Positions 8,680 through 19,013 of a stretch of DNA of 64,000 bases are shown piece by piece. Made by a program: the position numbers and the translations under genes. Source of the stretch: Psychrobacillus soli (lineage in GTDB: Bacteria; Bacillota; Bacilli; Bacillales_A; Planococcaceae). The first letter of the stretch is position 1. Every line of letters starts with the position of its first letter. The notes below the pieces were generated by a model that was not told the origin of the DNA, did no database searches, and was given only the letters and a program-made list of their open reading frames with translations. Where the stretch lies: positions 35,520 through 99,519 of the forward strand of contig NZ_VDGG01000008.1 in NCBI RefSeq assembly GCF_006861775.1, given 5' to 3'.

Positions 8680-11091
8680 TCATAAAATCGTAGACGGGTC
8701 TAAATCAATCGTTAAAATAACGCCTTTTTTTATCCACTCCGTACGGTATATTTTTATTAATTGCTGTAGTTTTTCGATTAATAATGGTTCTTTTTTGTAT
8801 TTTATCAAACATTGGTAGCGATATCTATTTTGTATTTTACTAATAGCGCTTGCGGTAGGACCAACGACCATAGTCGTGGACGATAAATTCGCCCTTAACC
8901 AATCTGTCGCAAGCTTTGCATATTCAGAAGCGAGCATGACATCTTCATGTGTTACTTGCACTAATGTTAGAAAATAGAAAGGTGGATATCCATACTGTTT
9001 TCGAGTGAGCATTTCTGTATGATAAAAAGGTTCATAAAGTTGCGATTTGGATAATTCAATCGCATAATGCTCGGGTGTATATGTTTGAATATATACTTGT
9101 CCTTCTTTATCATGTCTACCAGCTCTGCCGCTTACTTGGGTCATCAATTGAAACGTTTTTTCGGCTGCTCGAAAATCTGCTAAATGGAGCGTTGTATCCG
9201 CATTTAATACGCCTACTAGCGTAATATTTGGAAAATCTAACCCTTTGGCAATCATTTGCGTACCGAGTAATATATCCGCCCCACCGTCTCCGAACTGCTT
9301 TAAAATACGTTCATGTGCACCTTTCGTTCTAGTTGTGTCTACATCCATTCGCAGTACTCTTGCATACGGAAATAACTTCGCAATTTCTTCTTCGACTTTT
9401 TGTGTGCCGGTACCAAAAAAACGTATATGCTCACTACTACATTCAGGACATGTTGTCGGCACTGGTTCTTCATATCCACAATAATGACATTTTAGTTGTT
9501 CTCCTGCACGGTGATACGTTAGAGAAATATCACATTGTTTACACTCCACTACTGTTCCACAGTCTCGACATAAGACGAAAGATGAAAACCCTCGTTTATT
9601 TAAAAACAGGACAATTTGTTCTTTTTTATCTAGTTTTTCTCTTACAGCGTCTGCAAGATCTACACTAAACATGGAACGATTTCCGTTTTTCAACTCTGCA
9701 CGCATATCTACAACATTTACGGTTGGTAACGCTTGTTCTTTTGCACGCATATTCAATGTCAATAAAGAATAAACTCCTTTAGATGCGCGTGCGTAAGATT
9801 CAAGAGAAGGTGTGGCACTTCCTAAAATAACCGGGCATTGATGAAACTCACTGCGCCAAATCGCTACATCTCTTGCATGGTATCTAGGATTGTCCTCTTG
9901 TTTATAAGTTGATTCATGTTCTTCATCTAAGATGATAATTCCTAAATCTTTAAATGGAGCAAATATAGCTGATCTAGCTCCAACAACGACTTTTACTTCC
10001 CCACGCCATATTTTCCGCCATTCATCGTATTTTTCACCGGTGGATAAACCACTATGCATGACAGCCACTTGATCACCAAAACGAAGCTTAAAACGACGAG
10101 TCATTTGGGGTGTTAACGAGATTTCTGGAACTAGCATAATCGCTTGCTTTCCCTTTAAAATAGAATTTTCGATCGCATTTAAATAAATTTCTGTTTTTCC
10201 ACTACCAGTAATTCCATGTAGAAGAAATGTCGTATTTTCTGCATGTTCTTGTGCATGATTAATGTCCGTTAGTGCATTCGTTTGTTCTTCTGTAAGCTGG
10301 AATCTTTGATCTTTGTCATGATATTCCAAAGAAGAAATCTCCCGATAAACTTCTTCCTTTTCTTTTTCTAAAATACCTTTTTCGATTAATGCTTTTACTG
10401 TACTATTGCTTGCATTTGCTCGTTCGATCAATTGTTGCATCGTAAAAGTAGTTTGTTCTTGCTGTAATAGCCATTCGATTAACTCTTTTTGCTTCACTGC
10501 TTGTTTTGTTAAACTGTTTAACTGTTCGACAAGAAATTCTCTATCTGCTGTTACTTTATATTTCACAATTGTTTTTGCTTTAGCATGCTGTTTGATAACC
10601 GTTTCTAGTTGAACAGCCCCATCTGTTAAGTACTTTTTCATTGCACGCAATAAACCAGCTTTTTCAATAACTTCATAGGAAACGATATCTTTTTTACCGA
10701 ACAAAGCTAAAAAATCTTCCTCCAGTGCAGACGAGTCGATTAACTTGATGTTTTTCTTATACGAAGCACGCAAAGCCGCTGGAAGCATTACTTGCAAGGC
10801 ATCTATTTCATAACATAGTGTTTTATTGGTCAGCCATTTGGATAATTGCAAAAGCTCTTCTGTTACAACAGGTTCCACGTCCATAAGGGAGTGCACTTCT
10901 TTTAGCTTCGACTTATCTAAATCTGTTTCTTCTTTAATATTCGTTATAAAGCCTTGCACTTTACGAGGCCCGAAAGGCACATGCACGCGACTTCCTCGTT
11001 CAACGAGGGTCTCCAATCTTTGCGGGACTATATAGTCAAAGGGACGATCAATTGGATAGGCAGCAACATCGACAATTACTTCTACGATCAT
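8680..11091 (-). CDS. priA: Primosomal replication-restart helicase PriA
   Basis: The 803-residue 3'-5' DNA helicase recognises stalled forks and loads the restart primosome. The N-terminal DNA-binding domain precedes a superfamily 2 helicase core with Walker A GITGSGKTE and Walker B DEEH. Between the helicase halves lie the zinc-binding Cys pairs (CRDCGTVVECKQC, CHYCGY, CPEC). The GRAGR motif is in QVSGRAGRH. The start overlaps the coaBC stop through ATGA. Confidence 0.96.
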   Translation of the reverse strand: MIVEVIVDVAAYPIDRPFDYIVPQRLETLVERGSRVHVPFGPRKVQGFITNIKEETDLDKSKLKEVHSLMDVEPVVTEELLQLSKWLTNKTLCYEIDALQVMLPAALRASYKKNIKLIDSSALEEDFLALFGKKDIVSYEVIEKAGLLRAMKKYLTDGAVQLETVIKQHAKAKTIVKYKVTADREFLVEQLNSLTKQAVKQKELIEWLLQQEQTTFTMQQLIERANASNSTVKALIEKGILEKEKEEVYREISSLEYHDKDQRFQLTEEQTNALTDINHAQEHAENTTFLLHGITGSGKTEIYLNAIENSILKGKQAIMLVPEISLTPQMTRRFKLRFGDQVAVMHSGLSTGEKYDEWRKIWRGEVKVVVGARSAIFAPFKDLGIIILDEEHESTYKQEDNPRYHARDVAIWRSEFHQCPVILGSATPSLESYARASKGVYSLLTLNMRAKEQALPTVNVVDMRAELKNGNRSMFSVDLADAVREKLDKKEQIVLFLNKRGFSSFVLCRDCGTVVECKQCDISLTYHRAGEQLKCHYCGYEEPVPTTCPECSSEHIRFFGTGTQKVEEEIAKLFPYARVLRMDVDTTRTKGAHERILKQFGDGGADILLGTQMIAKGLDFPNITLVGVLNADTTLHLADFRAAEKTFQLMTQVSGRAGRHDKEGQVYIQTYTPEHYAIELSKSQLYEPFYHTEMLTRKQYGYPPFYFLTLVQVTHEDVMLASEYAKLATDWLRANLSSTTMVVGPTASAISKIQNRYRYQCLIKYKKEPLLIEKLQQLIKIYRTEWIKKGVILTIDLDPSTIL

Positions 11092-12296
11092 TTTGACTCA
11101 GCTGTTTCTAATTTCATAATCGTTTGTAGTAATTGCAAAGCAAGTTCTTTTTTCGGTAAATGATCAAAATGAATTTCTACATCATTTTTCCCAACTAGCG
11201 TTACGGAATTCGTATCCGTACCGAATCCTGAACCCTCTTCTGTTACGTCATTTGCAATAATATAATCCGCATTTTTCTTTGCTAGTTTCCCTTTTGCATA
11301 ATGAGTAACGTCATTCGTTTCTGCCGCAAACCCTATTAATAATTGCGTCGTTTTTCTTTGACCAATCGCTGCTAAAATATCCGTTGTTCGCTCCAGGACA
11401 ATCGTCGCTTCACCCGGTTGCTTTTTCATCTTTTGGTCATGTATTTCTTTCGGTTTATAATCCGCAACTGCCGCGGTTTTAATAACGATAGAAGCTGTTT
11501 CAAACTGCTCTATGACGGCTTCATACATTTCTTTCGCACTTTCTACCGAAATAAGCGTGACATTAGATGGCGGATTAATACAAACAGGTCCCGAAATAAG
11601 AATCGTCTCTGCACCTAAACTAGCCGCTGCTTCCGCCATTGCATAGCCCATTTTCCCACTGGAAAAGTTCGTCAAAAAGCGAACAGGGTCAATTCTTTCT
11701 CTCGTAGGACCAGCTGTTACAACAACCTTCTTTCCTTTAAGCAGTAAATCCTTCGGTGAAAAATAGTCTTCTACAAGTTGGACAATTTTTTCCGGTTCTT
11801 CCAGGCGACCTTTTCCAACATAACCACATGCTAAAAAACCTTCAGAAGGCTCTACGAATGAATATCCGTCTTTTGAAAGTTGATCTATATTACGTATTAC
11901 CGCTGCATTTTCATACATATGTACATTCATCGCTGGCGCAATCCAAACTTTTGCTGTTGTTGCAAGTAAGGTTGTTGTCACCATATCGTCCGCAATTCCG
12001 TTCGCCAGTTTGCCAATAACGTTCGCTGTTGCAGGAGCCACAATGACTAAATCTGCCCAATCCGCTAAATTAATATGAGCGATCACGCTCGAATCTTTTT
12101 CATCGAATGTATCGAAATACACATCATTTCGAGACATCGCTTGAAAAGTCAGTGGTTGTACAAATTCCATCGCGGATTTCGTCATGATGACTTTGACATT
12201 CGCACCCGCTTGCGTAAGTTTACTTACAAGTGCAACCGCTTTATAAACGGCAATCCCACCAGTTACACAAACAATAATTTTTTTAGAAGTTAACAT
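11088..12296 (-). CDS. coaBC: Bifunctional phosphopantothenoylcysteine synthetase/decarboxylase
   Basis: The 402-residue fusion carries out two consecutive coenzyme A steps: CTP-dependent joining of phosphopantothenate to cysteine, then FMN-dependent decarboxylation. The N-terminal CoaC flavoprotein domain (about 1-185) has HINLADWAD with the active-site His and APAMNVHMYEN. The C-terminal CoaB domain has GPTRERIDPVRFLTN, SSGKMGYAMA and KKNADYIIAND. A hairpin separates it from rpoZ upstream. Confidence 0.96.
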   Translation of the reverse strand: MLTSKKIIVCVTGGIAVYKAVALVSKLTQAGANVKVIMTKSAMEFVQPLTFQAMSRNDVYFDTFDEKDSSVIAHINLADWADLVIVAPATANVIGKLANGIADDMVTTTLLATTAKVWIAPAMNVHMYENAAVIRNIDQLSKDGYSFVEPSEGFLACGYVGKGRLEEPEKIVQLVEDYFSPKDLLLKGKKVVVTAGPTRERIDPVRFLTNFSSGKMGYAMAEAAASLGAETILISGPVCINPPSNVTLISVESAKEMYEAVIEQFETASIVIKTAAVADYKPKEIHDQKMKKQPGEATIVLERTTDILAAIGQRKTTQLLIGFAAETNDVTHYAKGKLAKKNADYIIANDVTEEGSGFGTDTNSVTLVGKNDVEIHFDHLPKKELALQLLQTIMKLETAESK

Positions 12297-12321
12297 CTTA
12301 ATTTCTCCCCTCTAAATAACA

Positions 12322-12354
12322 ACCTCCCAAAGAACCGTTCATTCTTTGGGAGGT
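12322..12354 (-). terminator. Hairpin between rpoZ and coaBC
   Basis: A perfect 12-base inverted repeat ACCTCCCAAAGA / TCTTTGGGAGGT lies in the 72-base gap and is followed on the minus strand by TTGTTATTT. It may partly terminate the gmk-rpoZ transcript or reduce read-through into coaBC-priA. Confidence 0.65.
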
Positions 12355-12368
12355 GTTCCTTCTTCCTA

Positions 12369-12593
12369 TTACACTTCGTCTTCGTAAACTATGTTTTCGT
12401 TAGATGACTCAATCGCTAGTTCGCCAGCTGCAACTTCTTCTAACGCTCTCCCAACTTGTTTTGCAGATACGTATGAAGTTAAACGTTCGCCGCCTTCTTC
12501 TTGTAACTGTCGCGCTCTTTTAGAAGCCACACTTACTAACGAGTATTTTGAATCGATTTTATTTTTTAATTGGTCTACTGATGGATATAACAT
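12369..12593 (-). CDS. rpoZ: RNA polymerase omega subunit
   Basis: This 74-residue protein begins MLYPSVDQL and has the omega signature (SLVSVASKRARQL, then YVSAKQVGRALEEVAAGEL). It helps fold and stabilise the beta' subunit of RNA polymerase. It directly follows gmk with no gap, the conserved gmk-rpoZ pair. Confidence 0.95.
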   Translation of the reverse strand: MLYPSVDQLKNKIDSKYSLVSVASKRARQLQEEGGERLTSYVSAKQVGRALEEVAAGELAIESSNENIVYEDEV

Positions 12594-13400
<807 letters not shown>

Positions 13401-13427
13401 AAAATTGTTTTGAAAGAGGATACTAAT

Positions 13428-15113
13428 ATGGCTTTTGATGGTTTATTTACAATAGCAATGACAACAGAACTGCAACAATTAGTTTCAGGACGTATTTCTA
13501 AAATACATCAACCAAACGCGCAAGAAATTTTAATGCAAATTCGGGCACAGGGGCAAAACTATAAATTATTATTTTCCGTTCACCCTTCCTATTCTCGCGT
13601 GCAAATTACGAATGAAACAATTGACAATCCTGCAACACCTCCACTATTTTGCATGGTATTACGTAAACATTTAGAAGGTGGAATCATCTCATCTGTTCGA
13701 CAACATGAAACAGATCGAATTATTATCTTCCAAATTCATAGTAAAAACGAAATTGGCGATGACATTACGCGAGAAATCCATATGGAAATAATGGGTCGTC
13801 ATAGTAACTTACTATTAGTTGACCCAAGTCGAAATCTAATTTTGGAAAGTATTAAGCATTTGTCTCCTTCCATGAATAGCTACCGGACGATCTTACCTGG
13901 GCAACCTTATATTGCACCACCTGCTCAAAATAAGCTCCATCCCTTAGCATATTCGGAGGAACTGTTAAATGTGATTCAATCAGTAAATGAATCGAAAGAA
14001 ATCGTCGAGCAAGTTTCCGGCTTCTCTCCATTACATGCGAAAGAAATACTGCATCGCTTCCAAAGTGGAGCGAATCGTGTCGAAATTTACAAGTCGTATA
14101 TGCAGGAATTTGAACAAGGTGGTATCGCGAAACAACTTGTCGAATTTGGTGGAAAAACGTATTATTCACCGAATGAACTAACTCATTTAGATGGCGACAA
14201 ATTTAGCGAAGAAACGCTAGGAAATTTACTTGACAGAGTATATTTCGCCAAAGCAGAGCGCGACCGTGTAAAACAACAAGCAGGAGATTTAGAAAGATGG
14301 CTTCAAAACGAATTAAATAAATTGAAGCTAAAAATGAAAAAACTCCAAAAAGACTTCGAACAAGCCGAAAAACTAGATACATTCCAATTGTACGGAGAGC
14401 TATTAATGGCAAATGCATACGCAATGGAAAAAGGGCTAAAAGAAGTTGAGCTAGTGAATTACTACGATGAGGATGAAAAAACAGTCATCATCCCGCTAGA
14501 TAACCGAAAAACACCAACCCAAAATGCACAAAGCTATTACAATCGCTACACAAAAGCAAAAACAGCATTACTAAAAATTGAACAACAGTTTGAAATAACA
14601 AAAGATGATATTGCCTATTTCGAATTACTACTCCAACAAGTCATGCAAGCATCTCCAACCGACATCGAAGAAATTCGAGAAGAACTAATGGAGCAAGGCT
14701 TATTAAAAGCAAGAGCATCAAAAAAGAAGAAAAAACCGTTGAAACCAACACCAGAAAAATTCATCGCATCCGATGGAACAGAAATTTCAGTTGGTAAAAA
14801 CAATAAACAAAATGATTTCGTCACATTCAAGCTAGCCAAAAAGTCAGACACATGGCTTCATACTAAGGATATCCCTGGATCCCATGTAGTTATACATTCT
14901 GATGATCCATCTGAAGTAGCACTGCTAGAAGCAGCGAATCTTGCCGCTTATTTTAGTAAAGCTCGGGAATCTGCTTCTGTGCCCGTGGATTATACGGTGA
15001 TTAAGCAGGTGAAGAAGCCTAGTGGGGCTAAGCCAGGGTTTGTTATTTATTTTGAGCAGACTACGCTGTTTGTAACGCCGGATGAGGAGAAGATTCGGTT
15101 GATGAAAAAATAG
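13428..15113 (+). CDS. rqcH: Rqc2 homologue / NFACT ribosome quality-control factor
   Basis: This 561-residue protein binds stalled 50S-peptidyl-tRNA complexes and adds C-terminal alanine tails. An N-terminal NFACT-N domain starts at AFDGLFTIAMTTEL. Helix-hairpin-helix and coiled-coil segments (about 270-420) follow, then the NFACT-R domain (SDTWLHTKDIPGSHVVI) and a C-terminal FVTPDEEKIRLMKK. I use ATG 13428 behind GAAAGAGG. Codon choice becomes visibly different in the last ~180 bases, which also exist as a second diverged copy at 23850-25370. Confidence 0.93.
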   Translation: MAFDGLFTIAMTTELQQLVSGRISKIHQPNAQEILMQIRAQGQNYKLLFSVHPSYSRVQITNETIDNPATPPLFCMVLRKHLEGGIISSVRQHETDRIIIFQIHSKNEIGDDITREIHMEIMGRHSNLLLVDPSRNLILESIKHLSPSMNSYRTILPGQPYIAPPAQNKLHPLAYSEELLNVIQSVNESKEIVEQVSGFSPLHAKEILHRFQSGANRVEIYKSYMQEFEQGGIAKQLVEFGGKTYYSPNELTHLDGDKFSEETLGNLLDRVYFAKAERDRVKQQAGDLERWLQNELNKLKLKMKKLQKDFEQAEKLDTFQLYGELLMANAYAMEKGLKEVELVNYYDEDEKTVIIPLDNRKTPTQNAQSYYNRYTKAKTALLKIEQQFEITKDDIAYFELLLQQVMQASPTDIEEIREELMEQGLLKARASKKKKKPLKPTPEKFIASDGTEISVGKNNKQNDFVTFKLAKKSDTWLHTKDIPGSHVVIHSDDPSEVALLEAANLAAYFSKARESASVPVDYTVIKQVKKPSGAKPGFVIYFEQTTLFVTPDEEKIRLMKK

Positions 15114-15508
15114 AAGTTTCTTCGAGACGATATGGTTCCCAGTTTGCTTAGGATTGCTAATCTAATATACCTTTACTGAGAGGATAAAAAAATAGATTCT
15201 TTTTTATTCATAAAGAAAGCAGCCGAAGATGCAAGTTCGGCTGCTACTTTGCTTTTTAATATTACATATTTTCTAATATCAGTTATCAATTTTCACCGTA
15301 CATGACTACTCTACAGCTCCAGTACAACGTACTTGCTAGCATATGCTGCTAGCTTTTATTAATAATGTACCATTATTCTCAAAGATATTTTTCTTTTAAT
15401 ATTCTTAAAAATCGTAACTACCCAGCATCTCTCATTTCAATTGCATAATTTACCGGTGGTTCCTCCGGTTTCAAATGCCATCTAATCAAAACCCCTATAA
15501 AGATTCTT
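15114..15508. other. Gene-free junction between rqcH and the accessory island
   Basis: No ORF is convincing here. The stretch contains a covarying hairpin repeat (15218-15245) and a GCTAGCATATGCTGCTAGC hairpin followed by TTTTATT (about 15338-15360) that could terminate transcription. This is the left boundary of the non-core island. Confidence 0.5.
15218..15245 (+). repeat. Covarying hairpin repeat, copy 1
   Basis: A 28-base palindrome AGCAGCCGAAG-atgcaa-g-TTCGGCTGCT. Four further copies in the window (56505, 58502, 58657 inverted, 62938) keep the GAAGATGCAA core. Their stems change in a compensating way. Confidence 0.8.
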
Positions 15509-16123
15509 TTACAATTCCTTTATTGAAGCTTCAAAATAGAGTTCATCTACAATGTTTGCTAGTTCATAAATTATCTCGCTATCTCTATTTAAAAATATAT
15601 TTGTAAATGTATTTACCATAGGATTGATACTAATAACTATAAAAATACAGCAAATTGCTACTGTAACAATTAAAGGTCTTAAACTATCGTTCGTTAGGAG
15701 ACTTAATGTAAAAATAATAATTGCTACAACCATTGCTATATAGGGGTTTAAGTCATATTTTTTATGTTTTTGTTTACTTTTTTCTCTTAAAATAACTGAG
15801 AAATCCTTAAATTGCTGAGAACGAATAAAACCCTCATCTTTTAAGTAACAGGCGATATAATCTTTTAGCTTTCCTTCATTATTTGACCAACTTATTCTAA
15901 GTAAATTGTCTACTTTTTTATTAATTCTCCACAGGATAATCACTAAAAATATTTCTATTAGAATCAACCAATTGTTGTATTCCAAAATCAAAAAGAAATT
16001 TAATATGGTAATGAGCAATAGACCAAAAAAACTTAACGTTAATGGAATTCCAACTATCTGATATCCCTTTTTTAGTGTTTTTTTTCGATATTTTTTATAA
16101 TTCTCTATAATATTATCAATCAT
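15509..16123 (-). CDS. Unknown multi-pass membrane protein
   Basis: I do not recognise this 204-residue protein. It has two hydrophobic helices near the N-terminus (about 26-45 and 51-66), a central soluble segment rich in Lys/Glu (about 70-125), and two more helices at about 128-145 and 150-170. A soluble C-terminal tail ends IVDELYFEASIKEL. The start ATG follows GGGAG. Its base composition is as AT-rich as the neighbouring defence cassette. Lying on the same strand downstream of that cassette, it could belong to the same island, but 450 bases separate it from the next gene. Confidence 0.6.
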   Translation of the reverse strand: MIDNIIENYKKYRKKTLKKGYQIVGIPLTLSFFGLLLITILNFFLILEYNNWLILIEIFLVIILWRINKKVDNLLRISWSNNEGKLKDYIACYLKDEGFIRSQQFKDFSVILREKSKQKHKKYDLNPYIAMVVAIIIFTLSLLTNDSLRPLIVTVAICCIFIVISINPMVNTFTNIFLNRDSEIIYELANIVDELYFEASIKEL

Positions 16124-16569
16124 TTATGACTCCCTTTCCTGATGGTAATATTTTTTTACGAGTTTACAGACAGATGAACGTTATAACTTAGTTAACATTT
16201 TATTTTAAAATCACTATAAATTTCCAATCATGATCATTTAACCAGTCCTAGTATTTTGTTAATACATTATATTTTACAGATTGTATCTACACCAAAGAAC
16301 ATTTAGGTTACTTTGAATGATCGATTAGGAATTTGAAAAAACACAGTATATTTATAGCTTACTCATAAGGTAAATTAGAAATATTGTAGATCACATCGCT
16401 AGATAACATATTTATTATTCTAACAATTCACGCATTCAAACCAAATTAATCAATCAGTCGTCGGTACAATACCGGCAAACTTGTAGGTTAGAAGGGGCAG
16501 GTCCCATCACTTTAGACTAGTCCAAAGACATAAACAAAAAATATATTTCAACAACTTTTATTGAAATAA
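16124..16569. other. Intergenic stretch, nothing recognised
   Basis: This AT-rich 446-base gap lies between two island genes. I see no ORF, repeat or RNA structure I can support. Stop codons are dense in all frames. Confidence 0.4.
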
Positions 16570-17160
16570 TTATTTAAATCTTAAGCTTCTTTGTTTATAT
16601 TTAATTTTTTCCCATTCTGATTTTATATGATTTTTCAATAAAACTTCAATTTCTTCGGTACTTTCATATATTATTTTATCCATTAACTTTCTTAGGGTTT
16701 GAACATTATAATGAGCAAGATTTAATCCTCTAAAAAATTCCATATCATATTTTTGGATGAAATCTCCTATCTGAACAATGTCTCTTTCTTCAATTCTAAG
16801 TCGAATTAGTCTCAATAAATATTTGATTTTATTTAATACAATTACTTCTTCCCCTTTAGAAACATTGAATTGATATTCTATAAGATTACTTAAATACTTT
16901 ATTTCTTTATAACTATGCTCTAAAGAATTCCCCTTTGTACTTGCTAGAATTAAGGCTATAAAACTCGCTGAATTTTTCTTGAGATTATTTAAAGAGTCCA
17001 ACCTTTCTTTTAGTATTGTGCTAGCATAAACATTCCTTTGATTATTCAAAACAGAAAAAAACAAAGTCACTAAACCAATTATGGCTGTGAATATTACTCC
17101 AAGTGAGGTAAATTTATCTTTTGGTTCAAGAGCTAAAAAATTATCTATCATAGATTGCAA
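16570..17160 (-). CDS. Unknown membrane-anchored helical protein
   Basis: This 196-residue protein is not recognised. A single transmembrane helix (about 18-38, LGVIFTAIIGLVTLFFSVL) is followed by a long cytoplasmic helical region rich in Leu, Lys and Glu. The start is probably TTG 17160, seven bases after GGAGG. It is 170 bases downstream of dtcC on the same strand. One-helix anchor plus coiled region is common in small effectors and sensors of defence islands, but no catalytic motif is visible. Confidence 0.6.
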   Translation of the reverse strand: MQSMIDNFLALEPKDKFTSLGVIFTAIIGLVTLFFSVLNNQRNVYASTILKERLDSLNNLKKNSASFIALILASTKGNSLEHSYKEIKYLSNLIEYQFNVSKGEEVIVLNKIKYLLRLIRLRIEERDIVQIGDFIQKYDMEFFRGLNLAHYNVQTLRKLMDKIIYESTEEIEVLLKNHIKSEWEKIKYKQRSLRFK

Positions 17161-17331
17161 ATTACTTCCTCCGGTCCATTAAGAGCCTATTATTTAAATG
17201 TTTTACAAAAGAAAAATTTTATTTATTGTGCTGTATGGACACAAGTTAGTCAAGTTTCTATCCTGTAAATTGAAAGAACGTGTCCTGAATGAAACAAAAA
17301 CGTTTAACTAAGAATTTAAACAATTTATCGG

Positions 17332-18549
17332 CTATAGAAATTTTTTCATTAACTCCAATGAGATCATTACGCTATTTCTAGCAGCATATTGAGCATAATC
17401 GCTATTTTTATCCTCATCTGATAAATCACTAACACCTTTAATCCCTATACCTAAAGGTTTAATGCCATTTGTATTTTCTACTGCATACATAAAACCATAA
17501 ATCTCCATATCTATACCTAACAACTTACGATGTTGTTGTTTAATAGCTTTTATCTTTTCAGAGGCTGCAACCACTGCCGATCCACTTGCAACTGGACCAA
17601 TATGAACATCAAACATATTACTTGGTTTTTGTTCACAATAGCTATCGTATAAACTCATAATTAAGTCTCGATCAGTTATTAATAAATTTATTTTTGTTTC
17701 TAAAGTTTTGTTCAATCTGATATGTAGAGGACTTTGTTTAAATACTGTCTTTCCTTCCTCTACTACATATTTCCCATCCCCGTAATCCCAACTTGGGTCA
17801 GAAATTACTACATCACCTATATTCACTTCAGATTTAACTCCACCCATAATACCTGGCATAATCATTAATCTCGGCCTAAATAAATTTATCATTTTCATCG
17901 TAGTTACTGCAGCCGCACTTAATCCCATTTGATTAGCCGCTACTACGACTACCTTTAAATGTTGTTCTTCCGCAAATATGCTTCCAATATAATAAATTAA
18001 ATTATCATCTTCAAAACTTTGTTTAACCCAGTTAGCTTCAATTTTTAACACTTCACTTAATTCTGGAGATGATAATGCACAAACAAAACCAACATCGAAT
18101 ATATAAAGGTTTGTTTGAGAACTTTCTTTAATACTCTTTATATACGAAAGTTTATTTTTTATTTGTTCAACCCATTTTAAACTTGTTCTATCATATTTTA
18201 TCAACGAAAATAAATTATCACCAAAATATTGTTCGACTAATTGCATGCTAGAATCATATTCTGTTAGACCAATAACTTCTTTTGGGAGATTATATTTTTT
18301 CCTATTTCCCATTGTACGCTTTAATAAATTTAATCCACCTTCGGGATCTGGAGTATCTCCAAATCTATAAGGTAAGTTAATATCTAAAATAATTACATCA
18401 AACTGAGACTCTCTAAGTGCCTTTAATCCTGCAACAGAGCATTGCACTGTTTCAATATCACTGTCATTTAAAAAATCAAAGTTTGAAAGTTCACTTCTAA
18501 TAGTTCCAGTTTTATGTCCGTCATCATCAATTACTAATACTTTGAGCAA
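17332..18549 (-). CDS. dtcC: Detocs effector DtcC: receiver fused to ATP nucleosidase
   Basis: This 405-residue effector has an N-terminal receiver (1-125): acidic pocket DDD8-10, phosphoacceptor Asp56 in ILDINLP, Thr96 and Lys118. After a linker, a purine-nucleoside-phosphorylase/MTAN-fold domain (about 148-405) shows MPGIMGGV (231-238), GDVVISD (245-251), GPVASGSAV (318-326), GIDMEIYG (345-352) and GVSDLSD with the likely catalytic Asp375. In characterised Detocs the phosphorylated protein cleaves ATP to adenine and ribose-triphosphate during phage infection. Translation starts at TTG 18549, one base after the DtcB stop. Family membership is inferred from architecture. Confidence 0.85.
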   Translation of the reverse strand: MLKVLVIDDDGHKTGTIRSELSNFDFLNDSDIETVQCSVAGLKALRESQFDVIILDINLPYRFGDTPDPEGGLNLLKRTMGNRKKYNLPKEVIGLTEYDSSMQLVEQYFGDNLFSLIKYDRTSLKWVEQIKNKLSYIKSIKESSQTNLYIFDVGFVCALSSPELSEVLKIEANWVKQSFEDDNLIYYIGSIFAEEQHLKVVVVAANQMGLSAAAVTTMKMINLFRPRLMIMPGIMGGVKSEVNIGDVVISDPSWDYGDGKYVVEEGKTVFKQSPLHIRLNKTLETKINLLITDRDLIMSLYDSYCEQKPSNMFDVHIGPVASGSAVVAASEKIKAIKQQHRKLLGIDMEIYGFMYAVENTNGIKPLGIGIKGVSDLSDEDKNSDYAQYAARNSVMISLELMKKFL

Positions 18550-19002
18550 TTACTTCACCCCGAAATTATCCACTACATCCTGAAGCTCGTGTTTCCATTC
18601 GATACCTGCGGGATTATAATAAATCGTTTTTATATAATTATCAGAGAATTCTAGTTGAAGTTCTTCTTTTAATTTATCTAGAGTCATTTTCTTTTCTTCT
18701 CCAAAAGATTCAAATTGAGTAACAACTACTGTAGGTATACTAACTTTTTTTCGTCTTAATTGCCTCAATATTTCCTTCCCACCAAAATGCATAACCTTTC
18801 CTCCACCAGCTTCTGTTGAAATATCAAAGGTAGGCATACTCATATCTAAAACCAGAAAATGATACTTACTTCTAAAAATCTCTTTTAGGCCGGTCTTATA
18901 GGATTTTTTACTAGTAATCAATTTAACGTCTTTGATATTAGAAAAAAATTCATTTAACTGCTTTGCCTTATTCGGATCGTCTTCAATAATCAAGACATTC
19001 AA
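18550..19002 (-). CDS. dtcB: Detocs phosphate buffer DtcB: stand-alone receiver domain
   Basis: This 150-residue receiver has no output domain. It has acidic residues Glu7-Asp9, phosphoacceptor Asp53 in LVLDMSMP and Thr95 in VVVTQFE. In known Detocs, DtcB soaks up stray phosphoryl groups to prevent self-poisoning. The residue aligning with the conserved receiver Lys is Tyr128 (TIYYNPAG versus LIKYDRTS in DtcC). I favour TTG 19002, eight bases after AGGAG; a GTG at 19011 lacks a spaced ribosome site. The AGGAG overlaps the dtcA stop, so the genes are coupled. Confidence 0.83.
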   Translation of the reverse strand: MNVLIIEDDPNKAKQLNEFFSNIKDVKLITSKKSYKTGLKEIFRSKYHFLVLDMSMPTFDISTEAGGGKVMHFGGKEILRQLRRKKVSIPTVVVTQFESFGEEKKMTLDKLKEELQLEFSDNYIKTIYYNPAGIEWKHELQDVVDNFGVK

Positions 19003-19013
19003 TAAATTCACTC

